From assembly GCF_026932795.1 (NCBI RefSeq), contig NZ_JADPVH010000018.1, forward strand, positions 18,365 through 52,927: a DNA stretch of 34,563 nucleotides, written 5' to 3'. Positions within the stretch are counted from its first letter, which is position 1; the number at the start of each line of letters is the position of its first letter. Positions 22,547 to 29,953 of the stretch are shown here, piece after piece. Source of the DNA: Paenarthrobacter sp. Z7-10 (GTDB lineage: Bacteria > Actinomycetota > Actinomycetes > Actinomycetales > Micrococcaceae). The translations under genes were made by a program, and so were the position numbers. The notes under the pieces were generated by a model. That model ran no database searches. It had not been told where the DNA came from and was given only the letters and a program-made list of their open reading frames with translations.

Positions 22547-24469
22547 CTAACTATCCGTTGATCCACCAGCAATTGCTGTGCTCCGACGTGCGGAAAGGAT
22601 GGGTGCGAAGAAGGTGGCGAGTTCCCCGCCCGCCTTCAGCGGCAGGACATTGGCCACGTACTGGTCCGGGCGCACGACGACGACGGCGCCGTCGCGGGAG
22701 ATCCCGCGCGCGTCAAAGATGTCCTCGCCCTCGATGATGCCGTAGACCTTCTCGTAATCGGTGAGCTTGAACGGCCCGACCTCGGGCTTGAAAACGGAGG
22801 GCACGGCATTGATATCGACGCCGTCGTGCTTCTGCTGGTAGATGACCTTCACATCGAACCAGGCATCGCCATCGTCCGCCTCGGGGGTTGCCGCGAGGGG
22901 TGAATCCGGAGCGGCGGCCAGCCACTCGGCGAGGTCTGCGACGGGAGAGTCCGCACCGGCGTTGGACTGGTCAGCGAAGACGTAGATGCGCCAGCGGCCG
23001 TCGGCGGTGGCGTGATGGCCCAGGTGCACTGGGTTGGTATCGCAGACACGGGAGGCACGCGCGGACTTAAAGCGCTTGCCGATAGGGAACCCGGTCGCCA
23101 GGTTCTGGTGCGTCGCCTCGCCGGTGATCAACGACGGGGCATATTCGGTCATGAACCCAGCCGGGAATTCGGCGGTGCGAACATAAAAGTCCTCGAGTTC
23201 CGAGGGGTCGTTGAACTCCTCGGGTTTCTTGGCCATCATGGTTGACCATTCCTTGTCGAAGTCGATGAGGTTCTTGGCCACGATCTGGCGCTCGGCCGAA
23301 TATGTGGACAGCAGGGATTCGGGGCTGCGGCCCTCGAGAACGTGTGCCAGCTTCCAGCCAATGTTGAACCCGTCCTGCATGGAGACGTTCATGCCTTGGC
23401 CGGCCTTGGCGCTGTGCGTGTGGCAGGCGTCCCCGGTGATGAAAACCCGCGGGGTGCGGCTGCCAATCTGTTCGGGGAGGACGTCGTCGAACCGGTCGGT
23501 GAGACGGTGGCCGACCTCGTACACGCTGTGCCACGCGACGCTGCGGACGTCCAGCGTGTAGGGGTGCAGGATGGCGTTGGCCTTGGCGATGATCTCCTCG
23601 ATGCCGGTCTTGCGCACCGCACCATTGTCGTCCGCGGGCACCATGCCCAAATCGACGTACATGCGGAAGAGGTGGCCGCCTTCGCGCGGAATGTGCAGGA
23701 TGGATCCGCCGTCGTGCGACTGGATGGCGCATTTAGTGCGAATGTCCGGGAAGTCGGTCCTGGCGAGCACGTCCATGACACCCCAGGCATGGTTGGCCTG
23801 ATCGCCGGCCATGGTGCAACCGATCGAGGAACGAACCTTGCTGCGGGCTCCGTCGCAGCCGACGACGTACTTGGCGTGCACCACACGCTCGGCGCCCTCA
23901 TCCGCGCCGCCGCTCCGGGCGAGCGTGACCTTGACCGGGTAGTCGCCCTCGTCCGTGACGTTGAGCGCGCGGAAGTCCCAACCGTAGTCAGGCGTCAGGC
24001 GGGTGGGAGAGTTGGCCGCGACCTCGGCGAAGTAGTCCAGCACGCGCGCCTGGTTGACAATCAAGTGCGGGAACTCGCTGATGCCCGTCGTGTCGTCGAC
24101 GGCGCGGCCGCCGCGGACGATGCGGGTTGGGTCCAGGGCGTCCGGCCGCCAGAACGCCATTTCCGTGATCCGGTAGGCCTCGGCGATGATCCGCTCAGCG
24201 AACCCGAAGGCCTGGAAGGTTTCGACGCTGCGGGCCTGGATGCCATCGGCCTGGCCGATGGCAAGCCGGCCGGGCCGGCGCTCGACGACACGCGTTGTGA
24301 TGTCCGGGAACTGGGCGAGCTGGGCAGCGGTCAACATACCAGCCGGTCCCGAGCCCACGATAAGGACGTCGACCTTGTCCGGAAGTTCCTCGGGCCGGTC
24401 GATGCCGACGCCGGCAGCCGACTGTACGCGCGGGTCACCGGATACGTAACCGTGGTGATGAAACTGCAC
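22547..24469 (-). CDS. FAD-dependent aromatic-ring monooxygenase
   Basis: This is a 640-residue class A flavoprotein monooxygenase of the phenol 2-monooxygenase/3-hydroxybenzoate 4-monooxygenase type. FAD is bound through VLIVGSGPAGML (residues 36-46), the DG motif VVGCDGARSKVRSSIG and the GD motif FITGDACHTHSAKAGQGMN. A C-terminal thioredoxin-like dimerisation domain (from about 460) is typical of phenol hydroxylases. It would hydroxylate a phenolic ring with NAD(P)H and O2. Family resemblance favours 3-hydroxybenzoate as substrate, but that is inference. It precedes the flavodoxin-fold gene. A palindromic operator-like site lies upstream, as often seen for IclR-controlled aromatic genes, but no regulator gene is adjacent. 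Confidence 0.85.
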   Translation of the reverse strand: MQFHHHGYVSGDPRVQSAAGVGIDRPEELPDKVDVLIVGSGPAGMLTAAQLAQFPDITTRVVERRPGRLAIGQADGIQARSVETFQAFGFAERIIAEAYRITEMAFWRPDALDPTRIVRGGRAVDDTTGISEFPHLIVNQARVLDYFAEVAANSPTRLTPDYGWDFRALNVTDEGDYPVKVTLARSGGADEGAERVVHAKYVVGCDGARSKVRSSIGCTMAGDQANHAWGVMDVLARTDFPDIRTKCAIQSHDGGSILHIPREGGHLFRMYVDLGMVPADDNGAVRKTGIEEIIAKANAILHPYTLDVRSVAWHSVYEVGHRLTDRFDDVLPEQIGSRTPRVFITGDACHTHSAKAGQGMNVSMQDGFNIGWKLAHVLEGRSPESLLSTYSAERQIVAKNLIDFDKEWSTMMAKKPEEFNDPSELEDFYVRTAEFPAGFMTEYAPSLITGEATHQNLATGFPIGKRFKSARASRVCDTNPVHLGHHATADGRWRIYVFADQSNAGADSPVADLAEWLAAAPDSPLAATPEADDGDAWFDVKVIYQQKHDGVDINAVPSVFKPEVGPFKLTDYEKVYGIIEGEDIFDARGISRDGAVVVVRPDQYVANVLPLKAGGELATFFAPILSARRSTAIAGGSTDS

Positions 24470-24494
24470 GGGCTTTCCTCACTTCGTTGTGGTA

Positions 24495-24541
24495 CGAACC
24501 AGTCTTGTTCGATATGCGAACACGATATTCAGTAATCGAAC
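24495..24541. promoter_or_regulatory. IclR-like operator cluster upstream of the monooxygenase
   Basis: TGTTCGATATGCGAACA at 24506-24522 has perfect 6-base arms TGTTCG/CGAACA around ATATG. Two further CGAAC half-sites flank it at 24495-24499 and 24537-24541, so CGAAC recurs every 20-22 bases, about two helical turns. The element lies 26-72 bases before the monooxygenase start. The arrangement resembles binding sites of IclR-family regulators of aromatic catabolism; the regulator itself is not in the window. Confidence 0.6.
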
Positions 24542-24795
24542 GGGCTGTTGATCCAAGACTGTACGGCAGCAATGACATGGGGGACAAGCGCCACGATTAG
24601 GCAGCGAAGAGGCGGGGGAAGTGGGCTGGTTCGTGTCTGATCGGAGGTCTCATCACCGGCTATTGGTAAGTGGGCTTAGCTTATTCGTGTATCGTTGGTT
24701 ATATCGCCAAGGACGTGAGACACCCGAGGCTGAAAGTCGCCCGACCTCGACAGTCCGGCGCATTTTTCCTGTCTGAAGCTGCAGGAGACAATCAC
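24542..24795. other. Intergenic stretch with no recognisable gene
   Basis: Between the monooxygenase operator and the terminator at 24796 I see no convincing gene. A plus-strand frame from 24670 is open into the GNAT gene, but its first 79 codons cross the terminator hairpin and have no ribosome site. GGTCTCA (24645-24651) and GTGAGAC (24715-24721) are a short inverted pair. The region could hold the tail of a lost plus-strand gene. Confidence 0.4.
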
Positions 24796-24836
24796 GCCCC
24801 GGGGTGCAGTATTCGCACCCCGGGGCTGGTTCTTTT
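24796..24836 (+). terminator. Strong intrinsic terminator without an upstream gene
   Basis: GCCCCGGGGTGC (24796-24807) and GCACCCCGGGGC (24815-24826) form a perfect 12-bp stem with a 7-base loop. It is followed by TGGTTCTTTT (24827-24836). This is the clearest rho-independent terminator in the window and points to the plus strand, yet no intact plus-strand gene ends just upstream. Confidence 0.85.
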
Positions 24837-24906
24837 AACGGCCGTACTTCATGGCCGGCAGTGGCGATTGGTCGTAAGCCGCTCCGCCCTCATCGAGAAT
24901 GGACTG

Positions 24907-25710
24907 ATGAGACAGGAAAATGCGGATACGGAAGAGCGACGCCTCGCGGCCTATGATCTGCAATTGCGCACCGACGCCGAGACACCGAGCGCGATCAAAG
25001 TCGCTCAACACGGTCCGCTGCGCCTGGCGACCTTCCTGCATGGACGAGGATTTGTCACCTACCAAAACCTCGGAGAAGCCGACGCGGACGCAATCCGACG
25101 ACTGGTTCCCCAGGCGATGACTCACTACCAAGCTGATCCTGAAATCAACCGAGTGGAGTGGAAAACCCGTGGACACGACCGGGCACCAGGGCTGCACGAG
25201 GCCTTGCTGGACAATGGCTTCATCCCGGACGAGCCTGAATCAATCATGATCGGCGAAGCATCCGCACTGGCAGTTGATGTTCCACTGCCCGACGGTGTCA
25301 CATTACGGCAGGTGCACGAGGAATCGGACGTGCGGGCGATGAGCGCGATGCAGGACGAGGTCTTCGGCGACCCGGTCTCCGATGAGATGGCGGAGGCCCT
25401 ACTACGCCGACTCGCCGCCGATGACGGAATGGAACTGTGGGTTGGCGAGGCCAACGGCCAAATCGTGACAGCAGGACGTCTGGAGACGGTTCGCGGTACC
25501 GAATTCGCCGGAATCTGGGGCGGCGCGACCCGCAAAGAGTGGCGCGGCCTCGGGATCTACCGTGCGTTGACGGCCGCACGCGCGCGCTCGGCGCTCAGCA
25601 AAGGAAAGACGCTCATCCACAGCGACTCCACCGAGTATTCACGTCCGATCCTCGAACGCTCCGGACTTGTGAAAGTGTCAACAACGACGCCCTACCGCTG
25701 GACACGATGA
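24907..25710 (+). CDS. GNAT-family acetyltransferase
   Basis: The 267-residue protein has an N-terminal half without a clear motif and a C-terminal GNAT domain. The acetyl-CoA binding motif A is visible as WGGATRKEWRGLGIYRAL, with the usual beta-strand before it (ELWVGEANGQIVTAGRLE). The C-terminal SDSTEYSRPILERSGLVKV fits the last conserved strand of the fold. Substrate is unknown. ATG 24907 was chosen although its ribosome site is weak; the upstream extension crosses a terminator. It converges on the quinone reductase gene with a single base between the two stop codons. Confidence 0.8.
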   Translation: MRQENADTEERRLAAYDLQLRTDAETPSAIKVAQHGPLRLATFLHGRGFVTYQNLGEADADAIRRLVPQAMTHYQADPEINRVEWKTRGHDRAPGLHEALLDNGFIPDEPESIMIGEASALAVDVPLPDGVTLRQVHEESDVRAMSAMQDEVFGDPVSDEMAEALLRRLAADDGMELWVGEANGQIVTAGRLETVRGTEFAGIWGGATRKEWRGLGIYRALTAARARSALSKGKTLIHSDSTEYSRPILERSGLVKVSTTTPYRWTR

Positions 25711-25711
25711 T

Positions 25712-26755
25712 TCACGGTGCCGGCCGGACCGGGGCCACATCGATCAGCACCTTACCAACAATGCCCTGTTCCACCGCTGCATGCGCCGCGGCCGTGTCAG
25801 CCAGGGCAAAACGATGCAGCGGCAGTCCGGCCTGCTCCCCCACCGCCAGCGCGCCGTCGGCGATGGCAGCATTGATGTCCTCAGCTGCGGCGTGCACCGC
25901 CTCCATCCCAACCGTGTACAGCAGCACAAACTGGTAGCGGACATTGAGACTGAAATGTTTACGCACGTCCAAGTGCACGTGATCACCTCCGTTGTTGGCA
26001 TCGACAGCGATGGATCCGCGGTTGCGGATCACCGCCAAGTCCAGGTCGGCGTTCTGCGCCGGTGCCACCTCCACCACCAGGTCGACGCCCTCTGGAGCGA
26101 TACGGCGGATCCGCGCTGCCGCGTCGGATTCCTTGTAATTGACAACATGGTCGGCTCCGGCGCGGCGAACCAGCGCAGCCTTCGCCGGACTGCTGATGGT
26201 GGTGATCACGACGGCGCCGGCCCACTTGGCGAGCTGGATCGCAGCATGGCCCACGGCGCCGGCCCCGCCCGCAACGAGCACCACCTTGCCTCTGAGGGCC
26301 CCGGGACGCAGCCGGCGCGGGCCGTCCTCAGCAACGCTCAGCGCCCGATGCGCGGTGATGGCCGGAACGCCCAGGCTCGCGCCGACATCGAACCCGGCAG
26401 ACTCCGGAAGGGCAAAGACGCGCTCGACCGGCAAAACCGCAAATTCCTGGGCGGTTCCTCCGTCAGCCCGCTGGTAGGCGGCCAACGCCAGCCAGACGCG
26501 ATCGCCGTTCCGGACCCGGTCAACTCCGGCACCGACGGCGTCAACTATGCCCGCGCCATCCTGGTTCGGAACGACCTCCGCGAAGGGCAGCGGCTCACCC
26601 GATTTGGCGCCCCGGCGCGACTTCCAATCCGTGGGATTGACCCCCGAGACCACGAGCCGAACGCGGACCTCCCCTGGTCCCGGCTCACTGACATCCCGGT
26701 CGATCAGCTCGAGAACGGACGGATCGCCGGTAGCCCGGTACACAATAGCTTTCAT
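25712..26755 (-). CDS. Zinc-independent NADPH:quinone reductase (MDR family)
   Basis: The 347-residue protein is a medium-chain dehydrogenase/reductase of the quinone oxidoreductase branch. The N-terminal GroES-like domain has GEVRVRLVVSGVNPTDWKSRRG without the zinc-ligand cysteines. The Rossmann motif is VVLVAGGAGAVGHAAIQLAK, followed by GADHVVNYKESD and GVDLVVEVAPAQN. It likely reduces quinones or enones with NADPH; the natural substrate is unknown. ATG 26755 starts MKAIVYRATG, the usual start of this family; the TTG further upstream is less likely. Confidence 0.88.
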   Translation of the reverse strand: MKAIVYRATGDPSVLELIDRDVSEPGPGEVRVRLVVSGVNPTDWKSRRGAKSGEPLPFAEVVPNQDGAGIVDAVGAGVDRVRNGDRVWLALAAYQRADGGTAQEFAVLPVERVFALPESAGFDVGASLGVPAITAHRALSVAEDGPRRLRPGALRGKVVLVAGGAGAVGHAAIQLAKWAGAVVITTISSPAKAALVRRAGADHVVNYKESDAAARIRRIAPEGVDLVVEVAPAQNADLDLAVIRNRGSIAVDANNGGDHVHLDVRKHFSLNVRYQFVLLYTVGMEAVHAAAEDINAAIADGALAVGEQAGLPLHRFALADTAAAHAAVEQGIVGKVLIDVAPVRPAP

Positions 26756-26939
26756 ACCCCAACCCAACGCGATTCCGAACCGAAAATTCCCCTCGACTTC
26801 CGCGGCAAGGGCGCGATGCCCGGGAAGGGTCTGATTGTCAGTGGCCCTGGAAAGTCTCGGGACCGGTGCCCCCGCTTCGACGCCTTCGTCGTCGTCGTAC
26901 TTTACGAAGCCTTGAATACGCCCCGCGGCACCACCTCAC

Positions 26940-28652
26940 TCAAACGCGGCGCCGTCCGACCCACAGCCCAAGCAGCAGCGGAACTACAGACACCATCATC
27001 AGCACGCTGCCAAGCACAGTGTCGTCCGCTCGGACCACGGAACCGGCGATAAGCAGTGCGCCGAATATCAGCGCCGATACCGATCGCTGCGCCATGCGGT
27101 TAAGTCGTGTCATCTGCCGTTCGAGGCGCGGGTTCGCCACAGATAATGAACCGTCCTCGATTCGGGTGAGCAGCTCATCCAGGCGTTTCGGCAAACGCAG
27201 GGCGACTCCGGCGGCGTCGAGTGCCTGCGCAGCCACGTCCTGCATGATGTTGCCGCGCTCGTCGCGCAGCAGCTTCGCCGCATAGGGTTCGACCGAGTCC
27301 CACAGATTGAACCGGGCGTCCAATGAGCTGCACACACCCGACGTCAGTGACATCGCGCGGATGATGAGCAGGAAATTCTCGGGCAGCTGGAACGGCAACG
27401 AGCGAACCACGTCCCCGAACTCAACCGCAAAATCACGGAACTCCCGCGGGTCCACCTCGCGAAGCTCGGCAAAGCCCATCCCGCCAAACCGGGCGAAGAG
27501 GTGCGTCATCGCCCGCTCAAGCTCGGCTGTGTCGGCCGACGGCATCAGTACACCAACGTCGCCGATCGCGCTCACCAACCCCTTGCCGTTCCGCGAGGCG
27601 GCTGCGATCAGCAGCTTTCGCAACCCGCTGCGGGTGGTGGGCGGAACCTCTCCCATCATGCCGAAGTCGATGAACGTCAGCTTCCATGGACGCTCTGCGG
27701 ATGAATCGGCAATCGGAGTGACAAAGATATTGCCGGGGTGCGGATCGGCGTGGAAAAAGCCATTGGTGAACAACTGGTCGAACATGACCGATGCGAAAAC
27801 GGGGGCAACCTGCGCCGGGTCGATGCCCGCCGCAAGAAGTGCCTCCGAGTCCGTGATCTTGATCGACGTGACATCTTCGAGGGTGAGCACGCGGCGGGTG
27901 GTCCGCTCCCATACGACCTCGGGCACAGTCACCCTGTCGTCGTCGGCGAAATCGGCGGCGAAGCGCTCTGAATTCGCCGCCTCCTGCAGGTAGTCGATCT
28001 CCTCGAGACTGGTCTGCGCAAACTCCTCGACCAGGGCGGGCATGTCGGCACGATTGGACACGAGGCGCACATGGCTGAGCCAGCCGCCCACCTTGCGCAG
28101 CGCGGCCAGATCGACGTCGACAATCGCGTCGATGCCCGGTCGCTGCACCTTCATCACTACACTGTCGAGCCCGGTGTCGGCGGCATCGCTGGGAAGAAGT
28201 TGTGCACGGTGCGCCTGCCCGAGGGACGCGGCGGCCAGTGGCGTCTCCTCGACCGAAGCGAACACCCGGTCAAGCGGCGCACCCAGCTCCACCTCGGCCA
28301 GGGCACGGATTGCAGCGAACCGGACCGGGGGCACCTCGTCCTGAAGCCCTTCCAGTTCGGCGGTGATTTCCGGCGGGAGCACATCGAGCCTGGACGACAT
28401 GAACTGACCAACCTTGATCATTAGACCACCAAGGTCCACCGCGAGCGCATGGAAACGCTGCGCGAAGCGCCGCATCCTCTTTGCCCGGGTGCGTTCGGCA
28501 CTCCTGGCCAGCCCTACGCGGGGGAGGAACAGTTCAAACCACCAGGTCACCGCCAGATGCCACGCGAAAAAGCGCAGGATGCGGCGGTAACGGGCACGGG
28601 TGTCCCCGGCGCCGTGCACCGGAGCTGCTCGGTCGCGACGAACCGATGCCAC
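26940..28652 (-). CDS. ABC1/UbiB-family atypical kinase with C-terminal membrane anchor
   Basis: This is a protein kinase-like ATPase of the UbiB/ADCK group. Family signatures appear in order: KVGQFMSSRLDVLPPEI (the KxGQ motif), AAASLGQAHRA (the alanine-rich nucleotide loop), a lysine in VVMKVQRPGI, NGFFHADPHPGNIFV, and FIDFGMMGE carrying the DFG motif. Two C-terminal hydrophobic segments (SALIFGALLIAGSVV and LMMVSVVPLLLGLWVG) likely anchor it in the membrane. Such proteins support isoprenoid-quinone or lipid metabolism; in actinobacteria the exact role is mostly unknown. The start is uncertain. GTG 28652 lies 5 bases after the padR stop, consistent with translational coupling; the frame extends into padR, and a later GTG at 28619 is possible. 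About 570 residues. Confidence 0.85.
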   Translation of the reverse strand: MASVRRDRAAPVHGAGDTRARYRRILRFFAWHLAVTWWFELFLPRVGLARSAERTRAKRMRRFAQRFHALAVDLGGLMIKVGQFMSSRLDVLPPEITAELEGLQDEVPPVRFAAIRALAEVELGAPLDRVFASVEETPLAAASLGQAHRAQLLPSDAADTGLDSVVMKVQRPGIDAIVDVDLAALRKVGGWLSHVRLVSNRADMPALVEEFAQTSLEEIDYLQEAANSERFAADFADDDRVTVPEVVWERTTRRVLTLEDVTSIKITDSEALLAAGIDPAQVAPVFASVMFDQLFTNGFFHADPHPGNIFVTPIADSSAERPWKLTFIDFGMMGEVPPTTRSGLRKLLIAAASRNGKGLVSAIGDVGVLMPSADTAELERAMTHLFARFGGMGFAELREVDPREFRDFAVEFGDVVRSLPFQLPENFLLIIRAMSLTSGVCSSLDARFNLWDSVEPYAAKLLRDERGNIMQDVAAQALDAAGVALRLPKRLDELLTRIEDGSLSVANPRLERQMTRLNRMAQRSVSALIFGALLIAGSVVRADDTVLGSVLMMVSVVPLLLGLWVGRRRV

Positions 28653-28657
28653 CCCTG

Positions 28658-29203
28658 TCAGTCCTGGGCGAGGATCGAATACAGCCGGCGGCGTGCCTCG
28701 TCGAGTACCTTCACCGCCTCCTGCACCTGCTTCGCCGAGCCGGTGCGGCCCACCTGGGCTGCGGCCTGCGCGAGTTCGACGCCAGCCTTGGGCAGCGACG
28801 CGAACCCGGAGCCTGATGCCGGGCCCGTTGCATCCCATGGCGTGGACCCGTCGGCGCCCGCCACCTCCTCACGGCCCGCTTCGGTCAGCGAGTAGATCTT
28901 GCGGCCGTTCGATTCCTCCGCACTGATGAACCCCTCATCGGCCAGCAACTGCAGCGTTGGATAGACGGAGCCGGCACTGGGCTTCCAACTGCCACCACTG
29001 CGTTCCTCGATTTCACGGATGATCTGGTAACCGTGCATTGGCCGTTCCGCGAGCAGGGCCAGCACCGCCGCCCGCACCTCGCCCCGACCCGCGCGGGTGC
29101 CCGAGCGCTTCTCAAACCTTGAACGCAGGTCCTCAACGGCCTGCCACACGCCGTCGAGATTGTTGAAACCAAATCCGCCTGCCGGGTATGAATTATGCAT
29201 CAT
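28658..29203 (-). CDS. PadR-family transcriptional regulator
   Basis: The 181-residue protein has an N-terminal glycine/aromatic stretch, then a winged-helix PadR domain. AAVLALLAERPMHGYQIIREIEERSGG and KPSAGSVYPTLQLLADEGFISAEE are diagnostic, as is the wing NGRKIYSLTEAGREE. A C-terminal helical region (about 135-180) likely dimerises. ATG 29203 has AAGGGAG 3 bases upstream; the next codon is also ATG (29200) with better spacing of 6. It is followed almost immediately by the UbiB-family gene and probably controls that operon, including itself; the effector is unknown. Confidence 0.88.
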   Translation of the reverse strand: MMHNSYPAGGFGFNNLDGVWQAVEDLRSRFEKRSGTRAGRGEVRAAVLALLAERPMHGYQIIREIEERSGGSWKPSAGSVYPTLQLLADEGFISAEESNGRKIYSLTEAGREEVAGADGSTPWDATGPASGSGFASLPKAGVELAQAAAQVGRTGSAKQVQEAVKVLDEARRRLYSILAQD

Positions 29204-29224
29204 GCTCTCCCTTGTGATTCACGA

Positions 29225-29253
29225 ACGATGTTCAACGATAGTCAACGATACAT
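29225..29253. promoter_or_regulatory. 10-base direct repeats upstream of padR
   Basis: ACGAT occurs at 29225, 29235 and 29245, exactly 10 bases apart, with similar spacers (GTTCA, AGTCA). The array is bounded by ATGT (29228-29231) and ACAT (29250-29253), the half-sites typical of PadR operators, though spaced more widely than usual. A TTGACT on the minus strand (near 29242-29247) may be the -35 box. Autoregulation by PadR is the simple reading. Confidence 0.45.
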
Positions 29254-29786
29254 CCCGGTTGGGACCAAAATCTATAGCTCACAACGCTGGCAGCAAAGCA
29301 CCGCGCCGGCATATCCGCCTTTTCCAGCGTCATTGGCCGATATATCCTCGCCATCCAGCCGCTTTTCCTCCCCGGTCAGTTAGGACCACCGAGGTCACCG
29401 CGGTTCGGAAGCCGCACCTGATCCGAGAATGGAGCCGGTGCTCTGTCCGAAACTGCCGGATGAGCGTAGCCCGTGCCATCAGCGCCCTGCAGCTCATGCG
29501 CTCGATCGACCAATCAGCGCCCCGTTCCGCAATAATGTCCTCGCTAACGGTCGCAATACGGTCGTCTCCGGAGGCGGTCCAGAGAACTGTCCCGACCACT
29601 TCCGGACGAGGTGAGCAGGACCATCGCCAGCCGGACGTTGCATAGCGCCGAAGGGATCGCCGTCGCTCCCGGGCCCTCGCGGCCGGCTTCGGCGCGTATC
29701 AGTTCACTGAGGGTGCCCACGACGTCGTCGTCGGCCAACTGCCCGAAAGAGACCGGACGGAACATTCAAAACTGACGAGGATTTGC
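29254..29786. other. Long intergenic stretch, no confident gene
   Basis: Roughly 530 bases hold no gene I can support. A minus-strand frame 29544-29765 (73 codons, start ATG 29765) begins MFRPVSFGQLADDDVVGTLSELI and reads somewhat like protein, then turns arginine/serine-rich. It may be the 5' remnant of a lost gene. Other frames here look like noise. Confidence 0.3.
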
Positions 29787-29787
29787 C

Positions 29788-29809
29788 TGCCCGAGGCGGG
29801 ACTTGAACC
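29788..29809 (-). other. tRNA 3'-end remnant (possible attachment-site scar)
   Basis: On the minus strand GGTTCAAGTCCCGCCTCGGGC followed by A reads as the T-loop (GGTTCAAGTCC), 3' T-stem and 3' acceptor strand (CTCGGGC) with discriminator A of a tRNA. The 5' T-stem does not pair properly and CCA is absent. A GCCCG that could pair with the acceptor occurs about 85 bases away, but D-arm and anticodon-arm consensus are missing. I read this as a tRNA 3' fragment of the kind left by integrase-mediated insertion, not a working tRNA. Confidence 0.4.
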
Positions 29810-29953
29810 GTCCCTCGGAACCTCGAATAGCGCGGGTCGCCGCACTGCGATTATGCGGCTGGCCAGGAGCCGGGCCCATGTGGTTTCCAAGTCGCGTTTG
29901 TCAGCCCTGCAGCTTCTCTAGCCCCGACATCCGAACGTTGCTAGCGTGGCGGA

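Noticed and set aside
24670-24906. N-terminal extension of the GNAT protein
   Set aside because: The added codons cross a strong terminator hairpin, show no GNAT similarity and have no ribosome site; ATG 24907 is the sensible start.
29330-29599. Minus-strand 89-codon frame in the gap
   Set aside because: No start signal or recognisable motif, and composition like random high-GC sequence.
29787-29877. Complete functional tRNA gene on the minus strand
   Set aside because: Only the T-loop and 3' acceptor fit. The T-stem is mispaired, the D-arm consensus is missing, and the putative anticodon loop lacks the usual T before the anticodon.
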